Part shown: one piece after another, positions 33,801 to 46,100 of the stretch | How positions within the stretch are numbered: position 1 is the first letter of the stretch | Layout: every line of letters begins with the position of its first letter | DNA from: Paramarasmius palmivorus | Taxonomy: Eukaryota > Basidiomycota > Agaricomycetes > Agaricales > Marasmiaceae | Direction: 5' to 3' | DNA: 64,000 nucleotides | NCBI GenBank assembly: GCA_037176845.1 | Contig: JAYKXP010000015.1 | Span: forward strand, 310,001 to 374,000 | The notes under the pieces: model-generated | Seen by the model: the letters and a program-made list of their open reading frames with translations, nothing else | Told to the model about the DNA's origin: nothing | Databases searched by the model: none | Made by a program: the position numbers and the translations under genes

Positions 33801-34256
33801 CGGCGAAAGAATTCTCAACGAGATTTATAGGGGTGATTTTCTGGGTTACTTGGCTTTGAGTTCCGGGAGACACCGAATCATTCAGCTTAACTTGAGGTTC
33901 CTTCAGGTTGCCAGCTCAAGGAGGTAGAGTTCTTTTGCCACGAACAGATCGCAGTATGAATTGTGCTTCTGCCCTATGACCCCGATTCACGCGAGATTCA
34001 GATGCGGGGTAGAAGTTCGAAAGGTTAATTACACACCACGTTTTATCATGCTTCCAGCTGGGGATTCACCCCTCAGAAGATCTAGCGTAGGAACATAGTA
34101 GACGATCGTGTTTTTGTTGATGGTGGTGGGAAGGAAATGCACATGTATAATACTACGTAATTATAAGGTGGTTTTACTCCGAAAATGGTAATGGGAACTT
34201 TTTGCCGGTCCCAGTGGGAAATCAACGTTAACTGTCTGTAACTCTCACCAGTCTCG
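30888..34256. other. Gene-poor region of about 3.4 kb
   Basis: No complete gene can be assembled. A plus-strand frame at 31101-31280 begins MRRSYIGFSASLTSTVVGFF with a hydrophobic stretch like a signal peptide, but no downstream exon fits. A minus-strand frame at 32045-32419 (IEELWRTFEHAFQRLSHREC.., GAKLVLTFEVVLSTERGQPK) has a coding look and may be a relic exon. An imperfect inverted repeat is at 33134-33246. Overall this looks like decayed genic or repeat DNA. Confidence 0.4.
33134..33246. repeat. Imperfect inverted repeat (35-bp arms, ~43-bp spacer)
   Basis: The left arm (33134-33168, from cgtcgctccatgtag to ttaacagag) is nearly the reverse complement of the right arm (33212-33246, from ctctgttaatag to ggagcgtcg). 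The inner 12 bases match exactly and the outer part has a few mismatches and a one-base gap. A transcript would fold into a long hairpin. Confidence 0.75.
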
Positions 34257-35609
34257 ATGAAAGCGAAAATCGCAACCGACGAACCCATTCAAGACTTGGG
34301 GCAAGATTCTGAAGAATCAGACGAGGAGGCGGAAACCCTTCGCTCTTTCCAACAAACCTTGTCGAAATTCACTTTCGTATCTCCAGATCGTCGTGGCCCG
34401 TCCTTGAAGTTTCACAGTGTCTCCCAGGCTGTTGTCCCCGCACCCAGCAGAGAGGGAGGCAACCATGCCCAGGCCGACTCTCATCCTGAAGTGGGTGGCT
34501 TAGAAGATGCTCGAGTAGGGGCTTCTCCGGTATCATCATCTTCCGCCAAGAAACGAAAGCGCGTTGTGGCCCCAAGAGGGTACGCGTCCCCAAAGATATA
34601 TGCACATCTACGCCCTATAAATGATTGTCTGGCTGAGAAACTTGACGGTGAGACTTAATTCTTCGTTTATCGTCTAGTGTTGATCATTGCTTGCCTATTA
34701 GTCGTTTTCTGTGGTATCAAGTGAGTCAGTTTGTCTCTAACGTGTTTGCGTAACTTTGAAAGTTCATCGTCATCGACAAGTCCGGGAAGAAAGTCTGCAG
34801 AACTAGGGCATCATTTTGCACACCCATCGAATCATTTCTGGAAGTGTCTTTCCCTGTCCGGTTAGTAGCCTACCTGTCGCGTTCTCACAGTGCTCTGATT
34901 ATTTGTTGGGCCAGGTCTCACGAATAAGCCAGTCCCGCCGACAGAAGATCATACACTGCCTGAACGCTTTTCTCTAGGCTTGGTGTGTTCACGAACATGA
35001 CCTTCGATTACGCGCTCATATGTCTGCAGACAAACATGGTTGATCGACCAACAGCTGAGGTACGTCACTCATCGTGTTGTTCAGATTAATAATGATTTAA
35101 TGACTTAGGCGAACGAGCTAAGGGATTCGGAGCTTATAGCTGGAATAAGACCCCTCCTCCGAAAGATCTGGCGTCATCGTCCGAGGTTCGTGGCATTTGT
35201 GGGGCTGCATACGAGCCGGCTGGTCCTGAAGTATGCTACGAGAAATGCACCCAATCGAGCTGCGTTGATGAAAGGCTTCGAGGCTGGACTACAGCAGTAC
35301 AAGATTGTTCATCGAAGTGAGATACACCAGCTCCGGCGCCTGAAACAACTTGACATTCGGTGCTAATCAGATTCTGGCCCTGTTCAACCATCGGAAACGT
35401 TGTTTTATGCGCTGCCGTGTACGTCCGGGAAGGTGCAAGGGTACCAGGTGAGTCTTCAGCTCATGTTATTCCTTCTGCGTTTCCAAGTGTCTATTACGCA
35501 GATTCCCGACAAGGTAGCTTTGTTCGAGGAGCTAAAAATTGATGTACAGAAGATCAAAGACGGTTCACTCGCGACTGACCACATGTTCATTTGGACACTA
35601 ATTGATTGA
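34257..35609 (+). CDS. G/T(U)-mismatch DNA glycosylase (TDG/Mug type)
   Basis: Nine exons. The N-terminal exon is a disordered acidic/basic lead (DSEESDEEAE.., SSAKKRKRVVAPRG). Exon 2 plus 3 joins VVFCGI and NPGRKSAELGHHFAHPSNHF: the catalytic motif GINPG is built across the intron with the key Asn intact. Then WKCLSLSGLTNKPVPP, LPERFSLGLTNMVDRPTAEA, LLRKIWRHRPRFVAFVGL and LFYALPCTSGKVQGYQ follow, ending ..HMFIWTLID at 35609. These match the Mug/TDG branch of the uracil-DNA glycosylase superfamily, including the Ser-rich loop after the glycosyl-bond region. It removes T or U from G:T and G:U mispairs in the nucleus and starts base-excision repair. Introns are 49-60 nt with clean GT-AG ends. 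The start (34257) is the first Met of the open frame and could be further upstream. Confidence 0.9.
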
Positions 35610-36513
35610 GAAAGGTCGTGTAATCTGACACCCAGTACTTTGCTTTGTACAATTTGAAAGGTTCCAAGCCCGGAACCCGAAAGCATATTTCGAGAAACTG
35701 TAAGCACCATCCGACCGCGATAAAACGAATCTATTCCGTCATATGGGGAATGATCTTACACCAACTATCTGGCCATCCACCTCCGCAATAGGAAACCTTG
35801 CTCAAGAATGGCACAGGTCCTCGTGAGAGGGCTCCCATGGGGTGTTATACAAAAAACAGCCTTTCGGGTGCGTGAATGCTGATGAAATCGATGAGAATTT
35901 GAAAATGCAGTCTCCAAAAGGAGAGCGCGAAGAGGCGAACGAAGAGGCAGGACGTTTTCTCTAGCCAATTGATCCCTAAAAGCCCCGATATAACTGATAA
36001 CGTTGGTCGATGACATGTCTTGAACAATTATAGAGTCTGGTCCGCTAGTCCGTTATTGAATCGAAAAGAAGTTTGGAGAATACTCGCCGCTAAGTCTTCC
36101 ACATTAGGATTTCACGTCAAAGTTCCTTCGAGTCGACCACGAAAGGAGCTCCTGTGAAACATAGAGTGGCCGGCTTGCGTTTGCATCCAGCCTGGTTTAA
36201 CAGAGCGAATAGAGCCATGTTCAAATTGCGTTCGACGGATGCACAGCATAACTCGGTGAAACAATCATCAAAGGACCAAGTCTGGGATGTTAAACGGGAG
36301 AAGATCGTGAATTGAGCGCGCATGTCTTCAATACTGTTTCGTTCCGTGTGGGTCTGGGGATTTGGAGGTATGATGTTCCATGTTCTAAAGGAGCTGACGG
36401 GGGGATTCTGTTCCGGGATCACTTGCAGTGGATGAAAAGCTTCGCATTGATCTTGACCTCTGAACCCATTGGTTTGCAGGAGGCATCTCAGCCAGCAAAA
36501 ATCTGGTGTGAAC
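35610..36513. other. 3' flank of the glycosylase gene
   Basis: Minus-strand frames at 35765-36027 and 36117-36662 are open but show no splice partners or family motifs. I see nothing else. Confidence 0.4.
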
Positions 36514-36981
36514 ATGATTATGGCGAGCAAACGCACCGTTGAGGATGTTAACAGTGGGTATCGAGAACTAGACTCGTACCATTTGCTGCGACAGGACCAT
36601 GAAGATAGTCGTTCAAAGCCTACTGCGCCGCTGAAGGGTACTAGGGCCTCATCAACGATCACCGTGCAAAACGGTTGGTTTCAAGTCTAAGCGAGAGTGG
36701 AAATGCGTGGGAAAGTTTACCAAACGCGTTTTGTCCTTCGCACTCACAATCGTTTTTGCCTCCTCGTTCAGACGTGAAATGGGACAAAGCGAATCGAAAA
36801 GTCGCGTGTAACTTCGAAGAGTTTGGAATAAAGTGAGTCATTCTTTATGGAAAGATGACCGTGAGCTGACTACCACTTTGCTCAACTAAGACCCTCCGGT
36901 GTGCCGCTAAAAAAGTTTCTTATCAGCGTTACTTGTAACAAGCTATCCTTAATGATACTATTACACGAAGAAAAATTGTGA
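36514..36981 (+). CDS. Possible small spliced gene, unknown
   Basis: A frame starting MIMASKRTVEDVNSGYRELD joins at TVQN (donor at aacGgttgg) across about 94 nt to DVKWDKANRKVACNFEEFG. A further intron (gtgagtca..ctaag) leads to KPSGVPLKKFLISVTCNKLS and a stop near 36981. The frames are consistent but short and without known motif. It may be the 5' part of a longer or broken gene. Confidence 0.25.
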
Positions 36982-37329
36982 TCTTTGCGTCCGGACATGT
37001 ATCAATCCGGACACTGCATGTTAAGGTCGTACTTGGGCTTGTCAAGCGTGAGCTGACGTCTCTGATGCTACATGTATTTCTGTGTACGCTGACTATCAAA
37101 GTGGGAAGGACTAGATTTCTCTTTGGCACACGCAATACTCGCTTTTGACGATCGCTTTACGACCTACTTTGTTTGTGCCGAGTGGATATTCCACAACTCA
37201 ACGTCGGCCTCCCTGGTTCGCTCAGGCTTAAGCTCATGTTGGACTTTCATACACCATGGGTTTGGGAAACGGGTTCTGCGGAAGTTCAAATGCTGTATTG
37301 TGTCGTCCTTGGAACCTGGGACAACGTGT

Positions 37330-37720
37330 AAGCGTTCTGGCGACCCTATCGCTCCCGTTTTGACGATGATTCCACAGGCTTCAACCAAGCAGCCGGTGGT
37401 AATACTACTAGTACGTTCGTCTCGAGAGGCTACTGAAAATAGACTTATCCCATTTCCCACTCAAGATAGTGCGGATTCAAACGAAAGCCGTCGGGCCATT
37501 GTGACAATTCGATTCGGTCATAATGATAGAAACCACGGAACAGCGGCAAGTATGAGGACCAGCCTTACTGCAATGGTGAAGGAAATGAGACATCAGAGCG
37601 GAAATGATTCCGGTCACTCTCGTCATTCGCGATTTAGGGAAGGATGGAAAGATCATTGATGAGTTAGCACCTTGGGCACAGGACCACAGATGGCACATGT
37701 ACGTCTCAAATTCCTGACCT
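37330..37720 (+). pseudogene. Frameshifted remnant of an SGNH/rhamnogalacturonan-acetylesterase-like gene
   Basis: Pieces of this esterase family lie in order but in different frames. GFNQAAGGNTTSTFVSRGY (about 37378-37434) resembles the block around the conserved N..GG.TT..F. Then, in another frame, RAIVTIRFGHND (about 37495-37530) matches the GHND block. SLTAMVKEMR follows, and after a +1 shift near 37595 come PVTLVIRDLGKDGKIIDELA and PWAQ, the PVhhhS..R.F..DG..hd.LaPWA segment. No intron restores the frame and the terminal D..H block is missing. A degenerate SGDP near 37340 may be the remains of the GDS motif. Intact relatives deacetylate pectic polymers outside the cell; this copy looks dead. 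Confidence 0.4.
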
Positions 37721-38857
37721 CCTTTCCGAAGCCTGAAGAATCCCTGTTCTTTAGAACTAGGGTCGCATTTATTGAATTTTCATAATGCAAGGCTCAATAC
37801 TGCGAGACTCTTGGTGATAAGAATTCCAGAAAATTATACTCTGGAACGGGTACCGTCCGTAAGCATCTATGCCTCTTTGATAAATGTGCCTTTATGATAA
37901 AGGCTTGGAAGCCGGTCGTTTTTGGAAGGTGAGGGTAGGCGTCAACGGTTGTCGAAGGCTCTTATACAGGATAATCGCCGCCATGATGAAAGCGAACTTT
38001 GGGCTTGTCGGTGTTAGCCTGCTTCCTGTCATAGTTCATTCCTAACAGGGAGCCGTCCTAAAACATCCCCCATGGAATAGCCTCTTATTAACAATGCGTA
38101 CAGGTATGCTATTTTATAACAAATACTGCCGCTGCCTCTTGGCTCCTTGCACCTTGAGATGTGTGTTGGGCCACGGAGTCGGGGCGTCAAGTGAGGCACG
38201 ACCTCCAGTGTAATATTCCAGACCCTGAACCCTGCGAATTCAGAAAGGGTTTGGATTACTTACTCCCGCTGCCAAAAGTCGTTGGACCCACCTAATCTCT
38301 CCGCACGGCTTCTGTGGGTCCTCGTGAGAAGACACTGAAGGTATATAAATCGCTCAATCGGATCAGGTCCACCTCGCCTTCTTTCCTACCTCCTCAAGTC
38401 TGGGATACTCTACCCGCCGCCTAGTCCACCGAAGAGTCAAGCGCCTTCCCTTTCACCAAACTGCTTCCTTTGGAAATATGGGGCGCGCCCAATTCTACTG
38501 AACTTCCTCTTTGGATCAGGATGGACCCACTACCTCAAAACTACCCATCTCAGGTAGTCTTCCAGGCGCTCAACGTGCGAAAACGTCAGAAAATACTATT
38601 TTCGGCGCTGCTGACAAAGGTTACTCTCAGAAATATGGGTTACAGCCAATCTGATCGTTTTTGGAAGTCCACCAATCGTCCCAGAACTACCTATTTTGGC
38701 AATTTTGAGGAAAACAAGTGCAAAGGACCAGGATGTGATGCAACTAGTATAAAGGCAGGCGCATCTATAGGCTTTTCAGCATCAGGAAAAGGCTGATAGC
38801 TCTTCAACTTGACTTCTTAACCTCCTCTGAACTTCCACTCGACTTTTTGGTGACCCA
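37721..38857. other. Intergenic and probable leader of the forkhead gene
   Basis: A TATA-like tatataaat sits at 38342-38350, about 510 bp before the forkhead ATG. If used, the transcript has a leader of about 480 nt that includes a 108-codon open frame (38470-38796) which could act as an upstream ORF. I see nothing else. Confidence 0.35.
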
Positions 38858-39986
38858 ATGAACCAAATGTACTATCTGAACAGGTAGGCATGGGTCCGTT
38901 GCGCCATTCTGGTCATTTGTTGACTTCTCGGATCTTTCAGCCAACACGCCAATTATGGCTACCAACAGCCCCATAACAATTCCGAGTTCTCGGAGTATCC
39001 TGAAAATCCACTACAACACCCATCAGATCATACCTCGCCATACACTCCGCACTCATCTCATACTACGTCTACGCCACACTATGGACATGCATCAAATAAC
39101 TGCTACCCGGTGAGCCCTACGTATATACTACAGCTCTACCTTCGTCTCTGACTCCAATCTCAGATGGAAGCGCCGCTACATTCTGATTACTATAGTTCCA
39201 CTAGCTCGTCGGGCTCAAGTTCCCATTTGACTCATTCCAGCACTTTATACAACACATCTCATGACAGCTCCGGTTATTATAGCGGCACATATGCCCTATC
39301 TTCGGAGCATGTCATCAATCCTGTCGAAGCAGACAATTATCTTCGGAAGGCTCACAATCTTCCGAGCCACCTTCATGTTCATCTGAACTCGCTTCCTGAT
39401 CCTCCACCCGGTGTACGCCCACCTCAGACCATGCCGGCTCTTATGCAGCTTGCCATTTGGGGGAGTCCAAGCAAACGGCTTTCACTCAACGAGATCTGCG
39501 ACGCCATTGCTGCACGCTTTCAATACTATCGGGATCGCAATGAGCCCAATGCCCCATGGAAAGTAAGTCGGCCGTGTGTGCCTAGCAACTCAAGCTAATG
39601 TGAGGTTACAGAACACCATTCGCCACACGCTGTCCTTAAAGAACGCCTTTAGGATGTGTCCCCGCACACCTGGTCAGCCTGGGCGTGGGCAGCACTGGGA
39701 AATCGATCTTTCCAATCTAGAGGGAAATAAACGCGAGCGGAAACGTGGCTCGAGGTCCTCGAGGGGTGCAGAAGAGGATAAAAGCGAGCATTTCTCGGCC
39801 ACTGGACCAGTTCCTCTACATTCTGCTCAGCATCGCGGAAGACTACCAGTTCATGCCCAGCCACCACCAAGTTTCGGCCAGAGTGGTTTTACGCACCAGA
39901 GTCAGCAGACACCGGCTTTATGGGACCATGTCGCCGTTCCGCCTCAATTTATCAGCCCGGGCCCGGCGCAGTTTAGACAGGTGTGA
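38858..39986 (+). CDS. Forkhead-domain transcription factor (divergent)
   Basis: Exons join MNQMYYLN / SQHANYGYQQPHNN.., then MEAPLHSDYYSST.. and the DNA-binding domain: RPPQTMPALMQLAIWGSPSK, RLSLNEICDAIAARFQYYRD, APWK / NTIRHTLSLKNAF across the intron at 39561-39611, and ..GQHWEIDLSNLEGNKRERKR. This is a forkhead winged helix: order, length and the WxNxIRHxLSL helix fit. The recognition helix reads NTIRHTLSLKNAF where most family members have NSIRHNLSLNKCF. The His and first Asn contact residues remain; three others differ. The flanks are Q/S/H/P-rich and probably disordered. Total about 325 residues, small for the family. It acts in the nucleus; target genes unknown. Confidence 0.85.
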
Positions 39987-40768
39987 ACGTGAATGCTTTT
40001 CCATAACCTGGCTCGGTATTCCTAATTTCTATGCCTTTCAATGGACAAACCTCTGTTTATATCTATTGCAATGTAGACTACTGCAAATCTCGAATGTCTG
40101 ACTACTAGTATAAGCGCCCACACGGCGGAGCGTGAGAAGAGCGTGTCTCATCACCGCCTCTGATGATCAACCTTTACATGCCTCTACATGAATGGTTATA
40201 GCACATACGCTACGATGCATTTCTCAATCCAAACTGGAATTGCGATGTACATGGTAACGATCTCTACACATTAGAACGCGGGCTGACGGACTTTTTGTAC
40301 AGCATGCCACCAGTGATGTGTGCCTGAAAAAAGTTGGAAAAAGCATTCAGTTCGGACGATGTGGAGGTATCGGACGAACCTTGGGCAAGATATCAACGTT
40401 CAACGGCGTCCCAAACACCTATATCAATGATTGTTCAGACAACTAGAGTCGTGAGGATATTTTGCTGGCGACACCTCCAGCTGCGGCTCGCTCAATTGAC
40501 CACATGATTTTCATCAGTCCGAACGCAAGTAATCTGTCGTTTAGCGTCACAACCAACATTTCTTGGGAGCTAGCCGACCTGCGACGATCATGAAGCATCA
40601 TCCATCAGTATGCCGATATGTGGACTTCCAAGTTCACACCTGGATCCACAATCCACATGTATATAATCTTCCAGACTCTGTCAACAAACATCACTCCCGC
40701 TCCTTTTCATCTTTCGTTCTTTGGCCCTGGCTGGCTCTTTTGTTTTCTTTTGTCTCTTTACCGGTTCA
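39987..40768. other. Intergenic, no supported gene
   Basis: The 3' flank of the forkhead gene and the promoter of the secreted-protein gene. Short frames only. Confidence 0.5.
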
Positions 40769-42930
40769 ATGCTTCAATCCACTCTCGTTTTACTACCTCT
40801 CCTTTCTGGAGCAGCTTTCGCTCTTAATGATTGGACAGTGCCATGCTTTGAGGGAAAATGCTCTTACGATATCGAGGGAGGTTCACTTAAGATTGTACGT
40901 TGTCGTCATATCAGCTAGATGTGCTCGCCCTTACGATCGTTTTTAGTGGGGTTCGCCGGATGCAATCACCGACGTTACAAAAGCAGCAGGCTGGACAATC
41001 CTCAATTGCGAAAAGGATTCCTTGGCTCAAGACATTAGGCTGGTCTGTTCTGGTTCTGAAGCGGACTGCGAACATCTTTGGCAAAGCACCGGCGCCGTTG
41101 GGAAACTCGTTCGGCTTCCCGAAAGCGTAGGTTCCTTCTTCCCATTTAGGCTTACCTGGTAATTCAACTCGAGATCCCATAGTGCGGAAAGAGTGCATTT
41201 GCGCGCATTTCTCGCAATTGGGTGCACGAAGACCAATCCCTGCCTCCCCAACTTGCAAGGTCGCTTCGTCGACGAGATGGAACAGTCCCGGAAGTACAGG
41301 GCTTAGCGCTCGATACTGATTTTGGTGCAATAGATCCAGAACAGTAGGTTCCCGACGTTAATGTGGTTATATACATCTGACCTTCTCTTTCCGTTAGGAA
41401 TGGGAATGTCTCTATAGCCATACAGGGTGCAAATATTCCTGGAGCCACCGGAGACTTTAGTGTTACCTCTGCTGGGCCTGCGCGTCGTAGCCGCCTTGCG
41501 AAAAAGGGTCTATTCGATTTCATAGAGGATGCCTTCAAAAGTAGGGAAATCGACCTTTCGTTTGACAATAATCATCCTGACTCCTTCTCTCCAGAATTCA
41601 ACTCCTTTGATAAATCTGTCACCAAAGACCTTCCCCCAGTCAGCGTGGATAAGACCTTCCCAATATTCGAGCAAAAAATATCCTGTCCAGCTACAGAGGG
41701 TTTGCCTGCCTTCGATGCTTCCATTAAAGCTGACGCTGCGACGAAGGCTAATGCAGTTGTCTCTGTCGGAATTGCTGCCGCTGGTACAATAATTCCGCCC
41801 AAGTTCGACGAATTTGGTGTTTTCGCAGGTTTGATAAGAGCGTGGTTCTTCGAATCATTACTCACACATACCAACAGGTCTCGACGCTGATTTACAAGGC
41901 ACTTTGCGACTTGTTGGCTCCGCATCAGTATGTTCTTGTCCGTCCATTCAATGTGATTCGGCACTAGAGTGACAGTTTAAAGGGTACCGCCGACTCCGGA
42001 AAGATCACATTCTTTGAGGCTGGGGTCCCTGGCCTAGACTTCCCTGGGTATGTTCGTTTCGCGCGTCGTAGAAGTCGATTCTGAACGGTGTGCAGAATTC
42101 TTACACTTGGACCATCGTTCAAAGTTCAAGGACAAGCCAAAGCGACGTTAGATATTGACGCAGATGTTACAGTCAACCTAGCCTACAGTGTCGACGACGC
42201 CAAGCTCTTTTTCCCTAAATCCCAAAATCAAAAGTCAGGAGGTGCATTCACTCCAGTGGACAGTCGTGCGTACACATCTATTTTCATCTACTGCGCCATC
42301 TAATTCCTTACTAGCCCTCAAGTTGTCTGTCAGTCCCGGTATAAAATCGAAAGCCATCGTTGAGGGCCACATTATACCTACATTGCAACTTGGGATTTCA
42401 GCTTTGGGAGGTATCGCCGAAGCGGTTGTTTTCCTCGATTTCGATGCTAGCGCAGCAGTCACTCTCAGCCTTGAAGCATCTGCTAGCGTCAGCACAAATA
42501 TAACGACGCCGGTCGAAACTAAAGCTAGTGTGAAGGGTTGCGTTGACGTAGGGACTGGACTCGATGTCAACGCTGGTGCGGACGCATCTTTCTTCGGGCT
42601 CTTCGACAAGAATAGCAAGGTCAACCTTTTCACGAAAAAATTTGACCTGTTCAACGTGCGTTTTAGAGGATAGATTTGGGCAGAAAATGCTGACTTTCCA
42701 CTAGAAATGCCTGGGATCTGGTACTAACGCCCGGCGTGAACTCCCTCGAACATCCATTTCCCGTCGCTCGCCATTGCGGATGCAACGGAGAGAACTCACC
42801 TGCCCTACATTTGGTGCTGCGGACATTATTTCTGCTATTGACGAGGATGTACCTGCTGCTGAGTATGTTTCCTCGAGGGTTCTTAGACGAGTATACTGAT
42901 CGATCTATCTCTAGCATCAGGGAGCTGTAG
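40769..42930 (+). CDS. Secreted protein of an uncharacterised mushroom family
   Basis: MLQSTLVLLPLLSGAAFALN is a clear signal peptide. Spliced exons follow with DWTVPCFEGKCSYDIEGGSL, WGSPDAITDVTKAAGW, CEHLWQSTGAVGKLVRLP, CGKSAFARI, then a long Ala/Val/Ser-rich repetitive region: AGTIIPPKFDEFGVFAG, FKVQGQAKATLDIDADVTVN, LGISALGGIAEAVVFLDFDA and CVDVGTGLDVNAGADASFFG. It ends about 42930 after a last intron near 42859-42914. This alternation of short beta-like blocks (KA..DhDADh, LSVSP, GISALGG) and paired Cys recurs in secreted mushroom proteins that I know only as uncharacterised. It is likely an extracellular or cell-wall protein of beta-rich fold; no enzymatic motif is visible. The exon edges in the middle (41130-41400) are approximate. 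Confidence 0.7.
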
Positions 42931-43142
42931 TGTAGTCGCGTGTTCCCTCCAGTCATGATTTCCTTTTCATGTGGACTCTTTGGGAGCTTGTTATGGAGTA
43001 CATATATTCTAAAATACTACGATAATGAGGACAATAAAGGTTTATAGTATACTGGATATCCAATCCTACCAATGGTGTCCGTGCATAGGAAATAAGGTAT
43101 CTGGAAATTGTACACACACCGGACACACGTTTCAGTTTATCC

Positions 43143-46100
43143 TCATTGCAAAAAACTTGGTTCATCAATAAATATACCCTCGACATTTTTCCATTTCCCT
43201 TCAAGCCCTTTCTGCTTTTCCTGCCATACCTTCTCTCTCTCGCTCCAGTACTCTAGCCGATCCTCTATACGAGACGGTGTCCACACACGTTCGCCAGTAT
43301 CGCCGTCGGTCTCAGCTGTGAACCACCTAGGTCGGTGAGAAGGTAACTCACCCTCTTCTCTGGCCTTTCTAGTTGCACGCTGTTTCTCTTCCTGTGCCAA
43401 CTTCAGATCATTCGCCTGTTCGTAATACCCTAGCTCAAACGCGCGTTGGTCGGGTCGCAAACGACAGTCGGTAGGACATATGTAAGGCTTGAGCGTATCC
43501 TTTGGACAGTCGTTCAATGTTAATGCGAAAGGTGTCAGATTAAATGGTGATCCAACGGGCTTCTCTGAATTTCTCCAAAGTAGGAAAAATTCTGGTGAAA
43601 CGGATGGAGAAGTCGGACCACTGACGGGAAGGTCAGGATGGAGATCGCCAGTACCAGACCCGGCAGTTCGAGCGATGAGCTGGGAGTTCCATCTTCCAGC
43701 AATATCCAGAACAACATTGCCTCTCGAATCCAAGACTTGTCCGCTGATCTCGTAAGCATCTTTGCCTCGCCAACCTCTGGGTTTGAACGTCAGGATGCAG
43801 CTGTCCTTCGTACGATGGTTTGTAATCTGAAGAGATTGTGAGTAGCTGTCAGTTGTCAATGCTCGTGGAACTTACAATCATATCTCCGTAGTGGTCTATC
43901 GTCGGTGATCCAAGGATGAAGCCAGATACAGAGGTGGTGACCTTTTTCCACGTATAATGTTCTACTACTTTGCCTTTACCGTATTTGCCAGGGGCCTTAG
44001 GAAAATCTGGTCCCCATTCTTCAGGTATAATTAGGTCTGTATGCGCAACACCGGTAGGACGAATCTCAAACGATTTCCCCATGAACTTGTTTTGTGCATC
44101 GATCTAGGATACCGGATGGAATGTCAAGTCCATATTAGCACTGAGGATGAAAGATATTACCTCGCCATAATAATTCCAATGAGGAGATTCTGCCCAACAT
44201 GCAGAGATCGGAGGATGGTGGCTCACTTGCTCCGAGAAGTAGCGATAGTCCTTGTCAAGCCGTACATACTCAAAGGTCTCACTCTGTGAAGGCATCGTCA
44301 GAATATAGGCACACCGTTAGTGGGGCGTACTTGCCAACATAGGGTTAAACGGCTTTGCGATGCGTCCTATGGTAGAGGAATAGTTCGACATGGCGAACGC
44401 AGCAACGAACGCAATGCGACGATGCGGATCCTTCTCGTGAACTGCAGCGTCCACTATAGCAAAATTGAGCCAAGTTATAGAGTACAACGACACCATTGAC
44501 TTACAGCACTCCGAGAACTCCATATCTTCGGCCTACGTTGAGGGTAGTCAATTAGACATAAAGTTAATTTCAAACCAGAAGACACTTGCCATTCGCTGCA
44601 ACATGCTAGTGGGTTCATTGAAGAACACCGGGAAACTGATCTTTGTCAAGTCCTTCCCGATACTGTGTTTCAACACCGACCACAGACTCGTTGGCGGACG
44701 CTCAGCCACGATAGGAAGTCTATTCCGCATGTTTCGATAGCCAACATATGGCAACGTCAAATCCTCAGTTAAAACAGACTCTTCCACCGAATGCGTAGGA
44801 CTTTTCAACTGGTCCGGGACAACCAAGTTGGGAATAGCGTTTGCTTCTATCGCGTCGAAAAACTCGTCTTCGTCGTCAGTATCGCCCATATCGTCGTCGT
44901 CTGCGACTATACTCGGGACGACAGTTTCCTGGGTTTGGGATCGGCCAACGGCAGCGATTGGTGTGGCGACGGGTGTGAGCGTTGTGTCGGTCTCTGGGAG
45001 ACCTTCAATACCAGGAGACTGAACTGGGGATTTGAATAGCGAGCCCCGTGAAAGAACGGTACCGGTAGTATCTCCTGGCTGAGCTCCTTCCTCAATGAGT
45101 GGCGGACTGGCCAGGAATGACGACCTCGGTCTCGCTTTCAGCGTTCCCATACCCTCCGTAAATCCGGACCCAGTGATATCGAAAAACCTGCTACCCCTCT
45201 TCCTACTCCTCATCCTCAACTCTTTCTCTAGCATCTCTCCCTCTTTGACGACCGTAGCCAAACTTTCTTCCCAGACTCTTTGCCTATGCCTCTCTGACGC
45301 AAGCTGATGTTTGTACCACTCCTCGCGATCCCTGGCCATTTGCAGATACTCGTTCATCATACCCTGGACCACCGAGTACGACTCCTTGAGCGCTTCAAAG
45401 TAGTTATTCTTGTTCAGCTGAGGTAGCTCCGTGCCCAGGTTACTGAGAAGCTGAGCAGTGAGATCTATTTGAGCCGCAGTCGCGTTTCCGTGTAAGTCGA
45501 AGGTACCATTATGTGGTATTGACCTGATACTCTTAGCGGATGATTCATCATCCAGTGAAACTGCATCGGGTTCGTCATCGCCATCAGCTGCGCGGCCGTC
45601 TTCGGTATCTCCATCGCGGCTTTGGTGAGAAGGTTGCGGGCTGGTGCGGATGCTAGTCTCCTCACTCTCAGATGCGGCTCTGGTACCATCGCTTGATAAT
45701 GTGTGTGAGGTACCACTGAGCATGTGTCGTCCCTTGGTAACCGCGCGTTTGATGCTCATCCCGCTGATGCTAGTACGAGATGATGCCGAAGGGATAGTGG
45801 AGGGAATGGAAGTCGTAGACTTGCCATAGCTAAGTACGGAAGCTGTCCCAACGGAGTGCCCATTGTTGCTAGTGGATCTCTCGCTCTCACCACTTGAGCG
45901 CTTTTTAGTGCTGGTTCTCGAGGACATATCTCCAGTGTACGACCTGCTGACACTGGCCCGTTCACCGTCACCATCCGTTCCACTCGCACCTGGACTATTT
46001 CCTTCTCTCTTGTGCCACTCGATACTCTTGCTGATCGCTTGGGTCCACCGAGCGGCTTCGACGGGATGATTGGCCTTCATATACCACTTCTGTATCGATT

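Noticed and set aside
34700..34830. Apparent loss of the catalytic Asn of the DNA glycosylase (GIKSG)
   Set aside because: This came from a wrong phase at the intron. Joining ATC-AA to T-CCG gives GINPG, the normal motif.
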